Of a DNA stretch of 64,000 nt, positions 54,289 through 64,000 are shown one piece after another. The notes below the pieces were generated by a model that had not been told where the DNA came from, did not search any database, and saw nothing but the letters and a program-made list of their open reading frames with translations. The translations under genes and the position numbers were made by a program. This DNA is from Diphasiastrum complanatum. Lineage: Eukaryota > Streptophyta > Lycopodiopsida > Lycopodiales > Lycopodiaceae. Location of the stretch: the NCBI GenBank assembly GCA_029204225.1, contig MU832116.1, positions 1 through 64,000 of the forward strand, in the 5' to 3' direction. Numbering within the stretch: position 1 is the first letter of the stretch; each line of letters starts with the position of its first letter.

Positions 54289-57200
54289 ATGACCACTCCT
54301 CAGGGACCTGATCAACCCCAGGAGAGAGGCTTCGACGAACTTGAAACAGAAGCCTTGGCTTACAGAAAAGGGAAGGAACCTATGGAAGTAGAAGAACAGG
54401 AACAGTTCGCCGAAGAACTCGACGAACTGGTTACCAAGGAGCAGTTCCTCCAATTGGTAACAGAGGTGGATGAACTGAAACTGGCATTAGCCAATTTCAA
54501 GTCCAGTGTGGACGACTCGTTCGCTGAACTCAAAAACTTGATTTTGAGTTCCGCGAAAGGAAGCCTTCCCTCCACTTCTCAGTTATCCCCTTCTCCACTT
54601 CCATCAGTTTCGGGTGAGACTTTACGGTCTCACCCCAGTGTTTTTAAAGATTTAAAGCCTCCTACTTAATGGGGAAGAGAAGGATAGAAATGCAGATATT
54701 CTACAAACCTTCCTCAGCAAATGGAAGAACATTCATGCTCTTAAACAGACCCCTGACCATTTGCAAGCAATTGAGGCCAGTCTTTCTTTAGGGCCTATGG
54801 CCTATAAGTGGTGGTTAAATCTACAGGAGACTGGGCAGACTCCCCGGTCATGGAAAGCTTTTGAAGAAGCTTTCCTAAGAGAATTTCTACCAGAGAATGA
54901 ACTTGATAGAGCCTGGGAAGCCTGGGAAAGAACAGTAATGGACAAGTCCCTCATCCAATATATCTCGCAGTATCGAGAGGCAATTTTAAAGATTAAAAAT
55001 ATGGATGACTATCAAAAAATCAGAGGATTTGTCCGTGGCCTCAAAGATGAATATAAAGTAGAGGTCCAGAGAAACTCGCCTACTACCCTTGAGCAAGCTC
55101 TCAGATATGCTCAAATCTATGATGATTCAGTGGGTAGGAAGAGAGCGAGACAGCAACCACTTTCTGAGCAGCTTCCTCAGAAAGACTTTCAATTTAAAAA
55201 GAAATTTTTAAAAAGAAAGAAAGAAGATAAATTTAAAGGTGAAGCTCCTCAGAAACGCCCTTCACTCATACAGCCCTTAAAACCAGATGATTTTGAGAAA
55301 GCCAAACAAGAACGTTTGTGCTTTGTGTGTATGGGCAAGGGACACACAGTCAGACAGTGTCCCAAGGGGCCTTTCACTAAAAAAGATAAAAAACAAGTTC
55401 ATCTTGTTCAGACTGTATGTTTCCCCAGTGACTCGGCAGCTTCCGAGATCAAAGTGTATCATGAAGATCATGAACACGGTTGCCAGCTGACCTCTGCAAT
55501 GCTAGCGAGACCCTTCAGCTTTGGGCCGCATGACCTAGTACGTATGCATGGGAAAGTTGGTAACCAGTCAGTAAGAGTCATGGTTGATGATGGGGCAACC
55601 CATAATTTCATCAACCACACCCTGGTTAAAAAGCTTAAACTACCAGAAGTACCTAGTCAGCATAGGTACATAGTTTCATTAGCTAAGGGTGAAGATAAAA
55701 AAATATGGGAAACTATGGTAAGTAAGTTAAATCTTGGTATTCAGGGGTACCAAGATCAAATAAACTTTCAGATAATGCACCTGGATCGAACAGACATTGT
55801 TCTCGGGAGAGATTGGCTCTACAGTTTAGGACCTTCCCTCCACAGAAACTATCAGGAGAACACCCTCAGCTTTCAGTATAAAGGCCGAGAGATCCAGTTG
55901 CATGGGGAGCATGATGTTCCCAACAGCCCTATGGTCTGCAGTTCAGAGCTCTGTCAGCTAATCGGAGACGAAGACCATCAGGTATTCTTATGTGACTTTC
56001 AGTTTATTCCTGAAGTTTCTATTTCCAGTTCTATGTTTTTCCTGAAGATTTGCCACATGGTTTACCACCTAGCAGAGAGGTAGATCATGTAATAAACCTA
56101 GTACCAGGTACAGCACCTGTTTCTAAACCTCCGTATCGGGTTAGCCGAACAGAGGATGAAGAAATAACTAGGCAGTTAACAGACTATCTTGGGAAAGGCC
56201 AAATTCAGACCAGTAGTTCACCAGGGGCCTCACCAATCCTATTGGTGAAAAAGAAAGAGGGGTCTATGCGTCTTTGCGTAGATTACAGAGCCCTCAATAA
56301 AGTCACAATTAAGAATAAATACCCTATGCCTCGAGCAGACGAGTTGTTTGATCAACTCGACGGGGCTAAGTTTTTCAGCAAAATAGACTTGATCATCAAG
56401 TCCGTATAAAATCGGAAGATGTCTCGAAAACAGCTTTTAGGACTCGTCACGGTCATTATGAGTTTAAGGTGATGCCATTTGGGCTCACAAATGCTCCAGC
56501 TACCTTTATGACCTTGATGAACAGTGTCCTCAGACCATACTTGGGTAAGTTTGTAGTCGTATTTTTAGATGACATCCTCGTCTACAGCAAAACGAGGAAG
56601 GAGCATCTAAAACACCTCAGAAAGGTGTTTCGACTGCTCAGAAAGCATAGGCTTTATGCTAAACAATCCAAGTGTGAATTCTTCGTTGAAGAAGTAGCAT
56701 ATTTGGGTCACATTATCTCTTCAGATGGGATTAAGATGGACCCAAATAAGGTTAAAGCCATACTCAGTTGGCGGAGACCTCAGAATATTTTGGAACTTCA
56801 AATCTTTCTTGGTCTGGCGGGATATTACAGACGATTTGTCAAGGAATATGCTCAGATAGCAGTCCCTATGACAAATCTCCTTAAGGGGAAGGGAAAGGAG
56901 TTCATTTGGGAGTCCGCACAACAGGAGAGCTTTGATGCTCTCAAAACAGCCTTAGCTACAGCACCAGTTTTAAAGGTCGTCGACCCCAATCAGCCATTTG
57001 TGGTCGAAACAGATGCTAGCGACTTTGCAGTAGGTGCTGTGCTAACTCAGGGTGGACGACCAGTTGCGTTCGAGAGTAAAAAACTCAAGCCAGCACAGAC
57101 TAGGTATAGTGCCTATGAAAAGGAACTCTTTTCTATAGTCCATGCCCTTAAGACTTGGAGGCATTATTTGTATGGTGCCAACTTTGAGGTCCTGACAGAC

Positions 57201-59003
57201 CATGAGAGTCTCAGATACCTTTGCAATCAACCTGAGCTTAGAGGTCGGAAAGCTCGTTGGGCAGAGTTGATGCAAGAGTTTGACATGTCTATCAGATATA
57301 GGCGCGGAAAATTCAATACAGTAGCAGATGCCCTTAGCAGAATGCCTATGATAAACGAGCTGAGTTTTACTCAGATTCGTAATGAGTTACTCGAGTCCTT
57401 GAGAGGGAAATGCCAGCATGATGCATTCTTCTCTATTATCTGGAACTCAGTCCAGAACAGACAGTTACAGACTCCAGAACCAGTTCCCGGGGCTGGTGCC
57501 AGTTCATCCAAGAATACGGCAGTTTCCGTTGAGGATGATGATGAGTCCGAGTATACGTCGTCAGATGACGTTGAGGATTTTGAGCCTGTATCACCCAAGC
57601 AAACCCCAGTGGTTGAGGGTCAGTTGACTCAAGGATTCAAATGGAAACAGTATTCCATTCAGGATGAGTACTTGCTCTATAGAGATAGAGTATGTGTCCC
57701 CAATTCAGAGGATTATAGGCAGCAGGTCCTATATGAATGTCATGACAATCCTAGCGCGGGACACCCAGGCATACAGAAGACCTATGAGCTTCTTCGTAGG
57801 CAATTTTTCTGGCCCAGTATGAAAAAGGACGTCCACCAGTATGTAACCAGTTGCCAGAAATGTCAAGTAAATAAAGCAGAGCGTTTAAAGGCAGGAGGGT
57901 TGTTGCATCCCTTAGAAATACCAGCTGGTAAATGGGAGAGTATCTCCATGGATTTTATAGTAGGCCTGCCTAAAAACCAAAAGGGTAATGACGCTATATG
58001 GGTCACAGTTGACCGTCTGACCAAAATGGCTCATTTTATTCCGACCAAAACAACCGTTAGAGCTCCAGAGTTAGCGAGGTTGTTTGTAGACGGGCTATTT
58101 AAATTGTACGGTCTACCTTCCGGCATAGTCAGCGACCGGGACAGTAAGTTTACTGGAAATTTTTGGACGGCAGTATTCCATCATCTCCATACTAAACTTA
58201 ATATGAGTACCACCGACCATCCACAGACGGACGGTCAAACAGAAAGGGTAAATCAAGTGCTGGAGGATATGCTTCGTGCATACGTCAGCAAGAGGCAGAC
58301 TAATTGGGAGGAGTATCTCTCGATATTAGAGTTTGCTTACAACAGTACCAAACATTCAGCTACGGGATACAGCCCATTTATGCTGAGTACGGTTTTCAGC
58401 CACGCTCACCCACAGCTGTAGGGTTTAAACAAGAAAAAGTTGAAGCAGCCAGAAACTTTTTAGAAGACCTAAACCAGATGATAGAACATGCTAAGCGTAG
58501 CATTAGACAATCCCAGGATCGAGCCAGGCATTATGCAGATCCACACAGACGGGATGTGCAGTTCTCCACTGGTGAGAGAGTCTACTTGAGAGTCCCAGTT
58601 GACTCTAAAACCCTCAAATCAGGAGTGTGTGCTAAGTTGTCTCCAAGGTATTGTGGTCCCTTTACCATCAGTAGGAGACTAGGCGAGGTCACCTATGAAC
58701 TAGAACTCCCACACAGCAGTAAGGTTTTTCCAGTTTTTCATGTAAGTCAGTTACGAAAAGCCTTAACCAGATCAGATAATCTGGTAGGGGACAGTGTTCT
58801 AGTTCTCCCATTGGATCCTCAACAACCTCCACATGAACCAGAGGAAATTCTTGATAGTAGAGAGACGCAGACTCGTCATACTCTATACCGAGAATATCTG
58901 GTTAAGTGGAATGATCAGCCTGTTGAGAATGCCACTTGGGAAAGAGGCAGCGTCCTTCGCAAGATTTTTCCAGACTTTGTCTTAGAGGACCAAGACGGTT
59001 CTT

Positions 59004-59016
59004 AAGGGGGAGGGAG
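59004..59016 (+). other. Polypurine tract of the young chromovirus
   Basis: AAGGGGGAGGGAG stands directly before the 3' LTR start TGTTACGAG, the usual plus-strand primer site. Confidence 0.95.
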
Positions 59017-59374
59017 TGTTACGAGCTCGTAACCAGTGCCGAACCCTAGAGAACACAGATAGGTCAGATACCACAGTCAGGGTCGTGTCCAGCGTACATG
59101 ACCAACAGGGCAAGACAGTGTGAGTAGTGTGCCCCAGCACGGTCCATAGCCATGGCGGGCCTAACACAGCCTAGGGACCCTGTCAGCAGGATAGGGCCCC
59201 CAGTTGGGTCCCGACGTGCAGTCGGCCACGTCAGTGCCACGTGGCCGACACTTGGCAGTAGCATGCTACCAGTCCTCACACTGGGCTAGGAGGGGCTTAC
59301 TCTATATCAGGGAGTAGGCAAGGTTGGGTGGATCAGTGAGTGTTTGCCCTACTGTGGTGTTAGGATCTATTACA
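59017..59374 (+). repeat. 3' LTR of the young chromovirus, 358 bp
   Basis: Same length as the 5' LTR and, reading base by base, the same sequence. It is followed by the target copy ACCGT (59375-59379). Confidence 0.97.
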
Positions 59375-59379
59375 ACCGT

Positions 59380-59501
59380 GCTGGGGCACACTACTCACAC
59401 TGTCTTTCCATGTTGGTCATGTACGCTGGACACGACCCTGACTGTGGTATCTGACCTATCTGTGTTCTCTAGGGTTCGGCACTGGTCACGAGCTCGTAAC
59501 A
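59380..59501 (-). repeat. 5' LTR of the outer chromovirus, outer part
   Basis: Continuation of the LTR begun at 52889, ending GAGCTCGTAACA at 59501. With the inner part this gives about 361 bp, matching the family's 358. It has small differences from the young LTRs, such as TTTCCATG for TTGCCCTG and CACGAGC for TACGAGC. The next bases, TCCAC, would be the outer element's target copy. Confidence 0.92.
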
Positions 59502-60250
59502 TCCACGCCTAGGTATGTGTAAGAGTCGACTACCTCAAGTGGATGTTCCTCCCACAGAAGCTCCTGTCGCATCATGAAGGATCTAGAGGTGTTAAACACC
59601 ATAACTTTGGTTTTGGCCACATCCACTGACAATCCCCATTGAATACAAAAGGAGTGAAGCGCATCCAGATGCCGTTGTAGGCCTTCCCTCGTCTTCGAAA
59701 GCAAAACCACATCATCAACATATAATAAGCTAGCGATAATGAGGTCACCCAATGTGCAACCCTCACCTCCCTCTGCCCGTATAACCAGCTCAAGCTCATC
59801 TATATATAAACCAAAGAGTGTAGGTGAGAGAGGACATCCCTGCTTAACCCCAATAGTGCTCTCTATCTCTGGTGATACAACTCCTGATACTCGGATCCGG
59901 CCAATAACTCGTCTGTAAAATGCCACAACTGCTTGTATGATATCCTCTTGGAAGCCACGATCCCGAAGCCTCCGTATCAGTAAATGCCTAGGCACCGAGT
60001 CAAAGGCTTTGTGAAAATCCACAAAGCAGCAGTAAACACGCTCTCTCCTGGCCTTAGCCTCCTCAATGATGGCTCTCAAGGTGAAAACATGACCGGATGT
60101 AGTATATCCTGGTCTGAAACCAGCTTGGCCAATGGCATGCAGTGCTCTAGTATCCATCTCTGTACTGATCTCTGACTGAAGAATAGAACCATAGACCTTG
60201 GCAAAGAGGTGGCTGAGAGAGAGAGATGGCGGCCAATAAACGTTAGAGCG
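59502..60250 (-). mobile_element. LINE reverse transcriptase fragment, minus strand
   Basis: A single open frame on the minus strand carries the RT core of a non-LTR element: SHLFAKVYGSILQSEISTEM, GQAGFRPGYTTSGHVFTLRA, CCFVDFHKAFDSVPR (first catalytic Asp), GVKQGCPLSPTLFGLYIDE, LLYVDDVVLLSK (catalytic Asp pair near 59710) and VVDSYTYLGVDV. It ends where the outer chromovirus was inserted (59501/59502). The upstream part of the RT is lost near 60250. An endonuclease domain from what may be the same element lies at 61540-61975. The catalytic residues are all present, so the fragment is not old. Confidence 0.93.
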
Positions 60251-61035
60251 CGCTTCTTTCCTTCCATGTTTTCTCACAAATGGCTTGTAGGTTTAAGAGT
60301 TTGTAGGGCGCGCTGGAGGGCGTGGATGGCCGCATTTTTGGCAGCCCAATCTGCCATTATCACAAAATTTTTTACATTCTTGCATGCAGGGAGCTTTAGG
60401 CTTTTACTTCTGCTATTTTTGCAGCTTAACAGATGCCTTTAGAATGATTTACAGTTTGCTTAGCTTTACTCACATCTTCACAAGCTTAAGCAATCATTCA
60501 TTTACAAATTTGTAGGTCTTGATTTCATTATGTTTGAGAAACAGGGTAGATGCTGCCCAAATTTCCACTGAAAACTTGCAGGTTCCTCTCCCTATTTCAC
60601 AGAATAGGTCTTGTTGTGAACCAAACTATTCCAAGAATGGCTTTACTGGTTCATAAACCTACAACACACTGTTAGTTTGCTGGAAAATGCAACATGAACT
60701 TGTATCTCCATAAAAAATTGTCCTGCAAAACTTGTAAATAATCCACCAACACTCACAGCAAGTGGTTAGTCCATTTTTGCATCTATTCTTGCCTTTCTCA
60801 CCGATTTTAAAGCAAAACCGGTTCCACAAAAAGCAATAGACAGCAACCAAAATCTCATAAACCACTATTGCAAGAACAAGAAGCCTGGTAGTGCACATAG
60901 ATTACACTTCGAAAAAGTAAATCTACGGGAAGAACAATCCGAAATTCCTTCTCTTTGTTGCTTACTCCACCGAAATCTTGAAAAAACATCGAGATTTTTC
61001 CTAGCACTTTCAATGGCAATACCTGCTTAGAATGG
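60251..61035. other. No gene; possible leader of a minus-strand LTR element
   Basis: Unassigned stretch between the LINE RT piece and the LTR-like block. The first 100 bases are GC-rich (GGGCGCGCTGGAGGGCGTGG), the rest AT-rich. Confidence 0.35.
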
Positions 61036-61539
61036 TTTTGATACCAATATAAAGTCCTCAACCAAGGATCCTACTCAAAGCATGCCAAACAAGCAACCAC
61101 AAAGGGAATGGATGGTGGACAAACCAACCCAACCAATCCTAGATCGAACGGATCTAGCCCCCAAGCTATGGATCAATCTCAAAGAGGAATGAGGATTCAC
61201 AACTACAACATACTGCTATCAATCATGCAATCAAGCATACGCTAGTGGGAGCCCAATAGGTATACTTATACCCTCCAAGGCCCATGCACCACTAGTAGTG
61301 CACTGTGACACCTCACTGGACACCTCTTTAGCCTATATGGGCCACGTCATCCAGTTCCCCAATGACTCACTGATAGACCCATACAAATCCACCATCATGA
61401 GTTTAGGCCTACAACCGTTAATTATGACCTTATACACATAAGGGCCCCAATTCCCTTATAGTCACAATTAACTTACGGGTTATTGGTTTACTGATCCCTA
61501 GCGTGGACACGCTACCCGAGACCAGTCGTGGGCATAACA
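61036..61539 (-). repeat. LTR-like block with PBS-like edge
   Basis: The plus strand has TTTGATACCAATATAAAG near 61035-61052, so the minus strand reads TTGGTATCAAA, close to the tRNA-iMet site. The block ends GGGCATAACA at 61539, giving TGTTATGCCC as an LTR start in minus sense. Right after it, LINE endonuclease coding begins. This looks like a 5' or solo LTR dropped into a LINE. The inner edge does not end in CA, so the call is tentative. Confidence 0.45.
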
Positions 61540-61975
61540 GATGCCGTGAAAGGGAAGTTAGTAAGTATTTGGGATAGGGTTGTAGTGTAATTTGTAAGTC
61601 CAGTGTGAGTGAAAGGGGCACGTTTACGTGTGGAAGAAGAGCATGGGACTTCAGAAGATGGGGTTATATGACCAAGTGAGAGGCATAAGAGTGAGTGATC
61701 AGAAATAGTAGGAGGAGTAATGGAGAAATCAGAGATATGAGGGATCAAGGCAGGTGATTCAATAAAGTATCAACTATACTATGCCCTCCACCATGAGGAT
61801 GACATGTAAATGCTGATGAGGAGGGCCACTGTGTGAAGCCATTCAGGATGGCAGGAGCGTGCGTCTCTGCAAGAGTAATCAAGAGCTCCCCAAAAGAAGT
61901 AGCTGGAATATTTGCATCCTGTGAGGTCCGATATTCTGAGTTATATATTCGCTTTATTAACTGCAAAATGGGCAA
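61540..61975 (-). mobile_element. LINE endonuclease (AP-type) fragment, minus strand
   Basis: The minus strand reads EYRTSQDANIPATSFGELLI, ILNGFTQWPSSSAFTC, GGGHSIVDTLLNHLP and then, in another frame, DFSITPPTISDHSLLCLSL. The late motifs of apurinic-type LINE endonucleases (S-x-V-D-x-x and S-D-H-S) are clear. At least one frame change lies near 61745. Being on the same strand and upstream of the RT at 59502-60250, it may be the 5' part of the same LINE. Confidence 0.8.
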
Positions 61976-63585
61976 TCAAGAATTGGACATCTATGTCCAG
62001 GAGTTCTTGGATTTTTGGCCAAGGTGCCGCTTCGCGAAAAGAGCAAGCCTAAGATGGAAAACACTAAAAATAGTGAAAAAAGCAGTTTTTATTTATAAGC
62101 TTGAAGCTAGGGCGTACCAACATAATATATCAAAGAACAAGAGAAGCCGGTAAAAATTATATGTTTATTCCCACTCATTCTTAGCAAGTTGGAATAAGTA
62201 CTCTGAAGTTGGAACGTGAAATTCCCAAGATCTTCAATGGTACCGATGTTTTAAACATTCATTTGAGTTGGGATTTTGAGACACTTTGATTAGGAAGTGG
62301 AGGGCCTTCATGCAAGAAAAACTTGTGGTATGGGACGTAGGCGATTCCAAAATGAAGATCTAAAACTAACTAGATCAGTTTGACCATAGTAAGGCCGTAA
62401 ATCTAATTGATGCCAAATACTATGGGTCATGAAACGGGTGTTTTGTCGAAAATTTGAGATATTGCTCATGACCCCTTATGGATATCTCAAATTTACAAAA
62501 CCGGAAACCCGGCAAGCTATTTCTTTATAAAAAAAATATATTTGTGAATTTCTTAAACATTGATTAAACCGTTTTCTTGTGATTCCTTGAAAGGTAATTT
62601 TTATTACCTGTTGACCTTGGACGATGTCATAGGAATGGTTAATGGAATCGTTTTCTAAATGTTTTCCTTACATGAATCTTCAAAAAATCCTTTTCTCGTT
62701 TACAAGTCACTTCTCAATGACGGTAACAAAGAAGATCTTTTGATAAGTCTTTCACGAAAATGTGTTGGGACATTATTAGTATTTGGTTACGATGGTGCAA
62801 CACCTTTCTTGACTTTCAAGTTTTTTTCAGATCTCTTCTTTGAAACTTCTCCTAGGGCAAATCTAAATTGCGATGCACCCCTTGGAAACTCATGTCGTTT
62901 CCTGTTAAAAAAGGGGGAGTAGGGAAAAAAAAAGAAGGCTATCAAGGAGAAACATCTATCATAGATTCCAGGAGGAATCTGTTATATGATTAGATGATAG
63001 ACCTGTTTTAAGAATCAGAAACGATAGGATATTTTGATATTTTGATATCTGGTTTGAAGATGTAAGTTAAGGAAAGTAGAAAACACTCTTGTGGTAGAAG
63101 AGTGGCTGATTACAAGTCCGATTGATTTGTGTCAGAACTAGGGAATTCTATTGAAAGATGGTGGTTTGTTGAAACCTATTAATCAACTTGATCTTAGTGA
63201 GGAATGAGATCCGTGGGTTGATGCAAGGAAGGAAATTTACACTAACAATATATTCTTTTGATTATGTCCGATTGAGAATTTTGGATGTGAAATAGCACTC
63301 TTTGAAAAATATTCTCTCTTAGAGGATAACCAAGTTACTGGATTCTCGGTTAAAAAAATATTGTGTTCGGATCAGGTGATATCTGTAGAGATAAGCTATG
63401 TAGTGAATCTTTTTGTGATCATCAAACCTTTTGTACAAACTTTTAATCATGTGGATCTACAAAGTATTCCTTGAACTAAGTTATTTGCATGCATAAACTA
63501 GTCGTTAATACATAGGCATATTGATGAGAATTGTATAGAGACAATTTCTCACTAGGTTATAGTAATTTATCATTGATTACACTCC
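61976..63585. other. AT-rich spacer, no gene recognised
   Basis: No coding similarity. A long hairpin lies at 62435-62510 (separate entry). ORFs up to 106 codons have no domain. Confidence 0.5.
62435..62510. repeat. Long hairpin (stem about 25 bp with two interruptions)
   Basis: AAATTTGAGATAT (62450-62462) faces ATATCTCAAATTT (62482-62494) perfectly. Outside it, GTTTTGT (62440-62446) faces ACAAAAC (62495-62501), and CGGGT faces ACCCG further out. The loop is about 19 bases. The size and shape recall a short foldback or a small-RNA precursor, but no mature product can be inferred. Confidence 0.75.
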
Positions 63586-64000
63586 CTTGCCGTAAATGCC
63601 ATTAAACATGCCAAACTTCATAAAGCTACTGACTATGATTCTCTGAATGTAGACTTCCTTAAGCCTATAGTGCACATTGTTTCTCCCTACATTGCTCACG
63701 CTTTTAACACCGTTGTGACTTCTGGTTTCTCCACGGCATGGTGTTCTAATATCCTCCATCCCATCCTCAAGGCAGGTGATCCCATGAATGTAGAAAACTA
63801 TCGCACCATCATGATTGGTCACACTTTGGCTAAGATCTATGGTTCTACATTACAGTCGATTGCTGAATTTTTTGCTAAGACTGAGGGTTTACACACTTTG
63901 GGACTGGGTTCAGGCCAGGATACTCTACCTTGGATCAAATCTGTATTTTGAGATGCATTATTGAGGAGGCACGACATAGGAGGCAGAGAGTTTACTGCTG
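63586..64000 (+). mobile_element. LINE reverse transcriptase fragment, plus strand, runs off the window
   Basis: From 63586 the plus strand reads LAVNAIKHAKLHKATDYDSL, then DFLKPIVHIVSPYIAHAFNT, WCSNILHPILKAGDPMNVEN, YRTIMIGHTLAKIYGSTLQS. After a frame change near 63944 it gives LRCIIEEARHRRQRVYCC, matching LRAIIEEAKARRERVYCC of the LINE at 59502. It is the same LINE family in opposite orientation. The catalytic motifs lie beyond the window. Confidence 0.9.

Larger units (their letters stand above)
53128..59374 (+). mobile_element. Ty3/Gypsy chromovirus, nearly complete and very young
   Basis: A 6.25-kb chromodomain-bearing Gypsy with both LTRs (53128-53485 and 59017-59374, identical as read), PBS, PPT and a 5-bp target duplication. 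Gag starts MTTPQGPDQPQERG at 54289. A CCHC knuckle ([14 protein letters not shown]) follows near 55319, then protease ([19 protein letters not shown]), reverse transcriptase ([20 protein letters not shown] near 56560), RNase H ([19 protein letters not shown]), and integrase with a zinc-binding start ([20 protein letters not shown]) and core ([19 protein letters not shown]). Last comes a chromodomain (YREYLVKWNDQPVENATWE) ending near 59005. The frame has about four breaks. Family relatives often express gag and pol as one frame or by frameshifting. It is inserted in the LTR of another member of its family. Age is close to zero by LTR identity. Confidence 0.96.

Noticed and set aside
49122-59501. 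Segmental inverted duplication of one chromovirus
   Set aside because: The inner copy has its own LTR pair and a target duplication, so two separate insertions explain the arrangement.

Overview
The window comes from a large, repeat-rich land-plant genome. The evidence is the host genes (the 3' end of a plant callose synthase gene, an alpha-tubulin fragment, an ASR-like ORF, and a plant-style box C/D snoRNA cluster holding two U14 and two U15 copies) together with plant Copia elements, Ty3/Gypsy elements including chromodomain chromoviruses, and LINEs. The loose intron-rich gene structure and the LINE types suggest a non-seed plant such as a fern or lycophyte, but that is inference and I cannot name the species.

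Layout. 1-3.5 kb: a tRNA-iMet primer-binding-site tail at the very edge, an alpha-tubulin pseudogene fragment, a Copia gag, then a polypurine tract and an LTR-like block. 3.5-6.75 kb: another Copia gag piece, a tRNA-Arg-like fragment and minus-strand Gypsy pol remains. 6.75-19.6 kb: a plus-strand Copia split by an array of related minus-strand Copia copies that share LTRs. 19.6-23 kb: a minus-strand Gypsy with a degenerate minisatellite and a 5' LTR. 24.5-28 kb: a minus-strand LINE reverse transcriptase with an unusual C-terminal domain. 28.8-29.3 kb: an ASR-like ORF with two tandem duplications upstream of it. 29.6-31.7 kb: a telobox-bearing promoter region followed by six box C/D snoRNAs, which is the most informative non-transposon locus here. 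31.7-42.2 kb: AT-rich spacer, several Copia and Gypsy fragments, one Copia with both LTRs, and a foldback. 43.66-48.37 kb: six consecutive 3' exons of a callose synthase on the minus strand, with consistent GT-AG boundaries and phases. 49.1-59.5 kb: a minus-strand chromovirus whose LTR is split by a very young, oppositely oriented member of the same family (identical 358-bp LTRs as read, 5-bp target duplication). Together they make a multi-kilobase inverted repeat. 59.5-62 kb: minus-strand LINE reverse transcriptase and endonuclease pieces separated by an LTR-like block. 62-64 kb: AT-rich spacer with a long hairpin, then a plus-strand LINE fragment running off the window.

Functionally, three host loci matter. 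One is rRNA-modification and processing guides: U14 for 18S processing and 2'-O-methylation, U15 for 25S methylation, a predicted 18S C38 guide, and one orphan. One is cell-wall callose synthesis. The third is a possible stress-related ASR fragment. Everything else is transposable-element sediment of different ages, nested to at least two levels.
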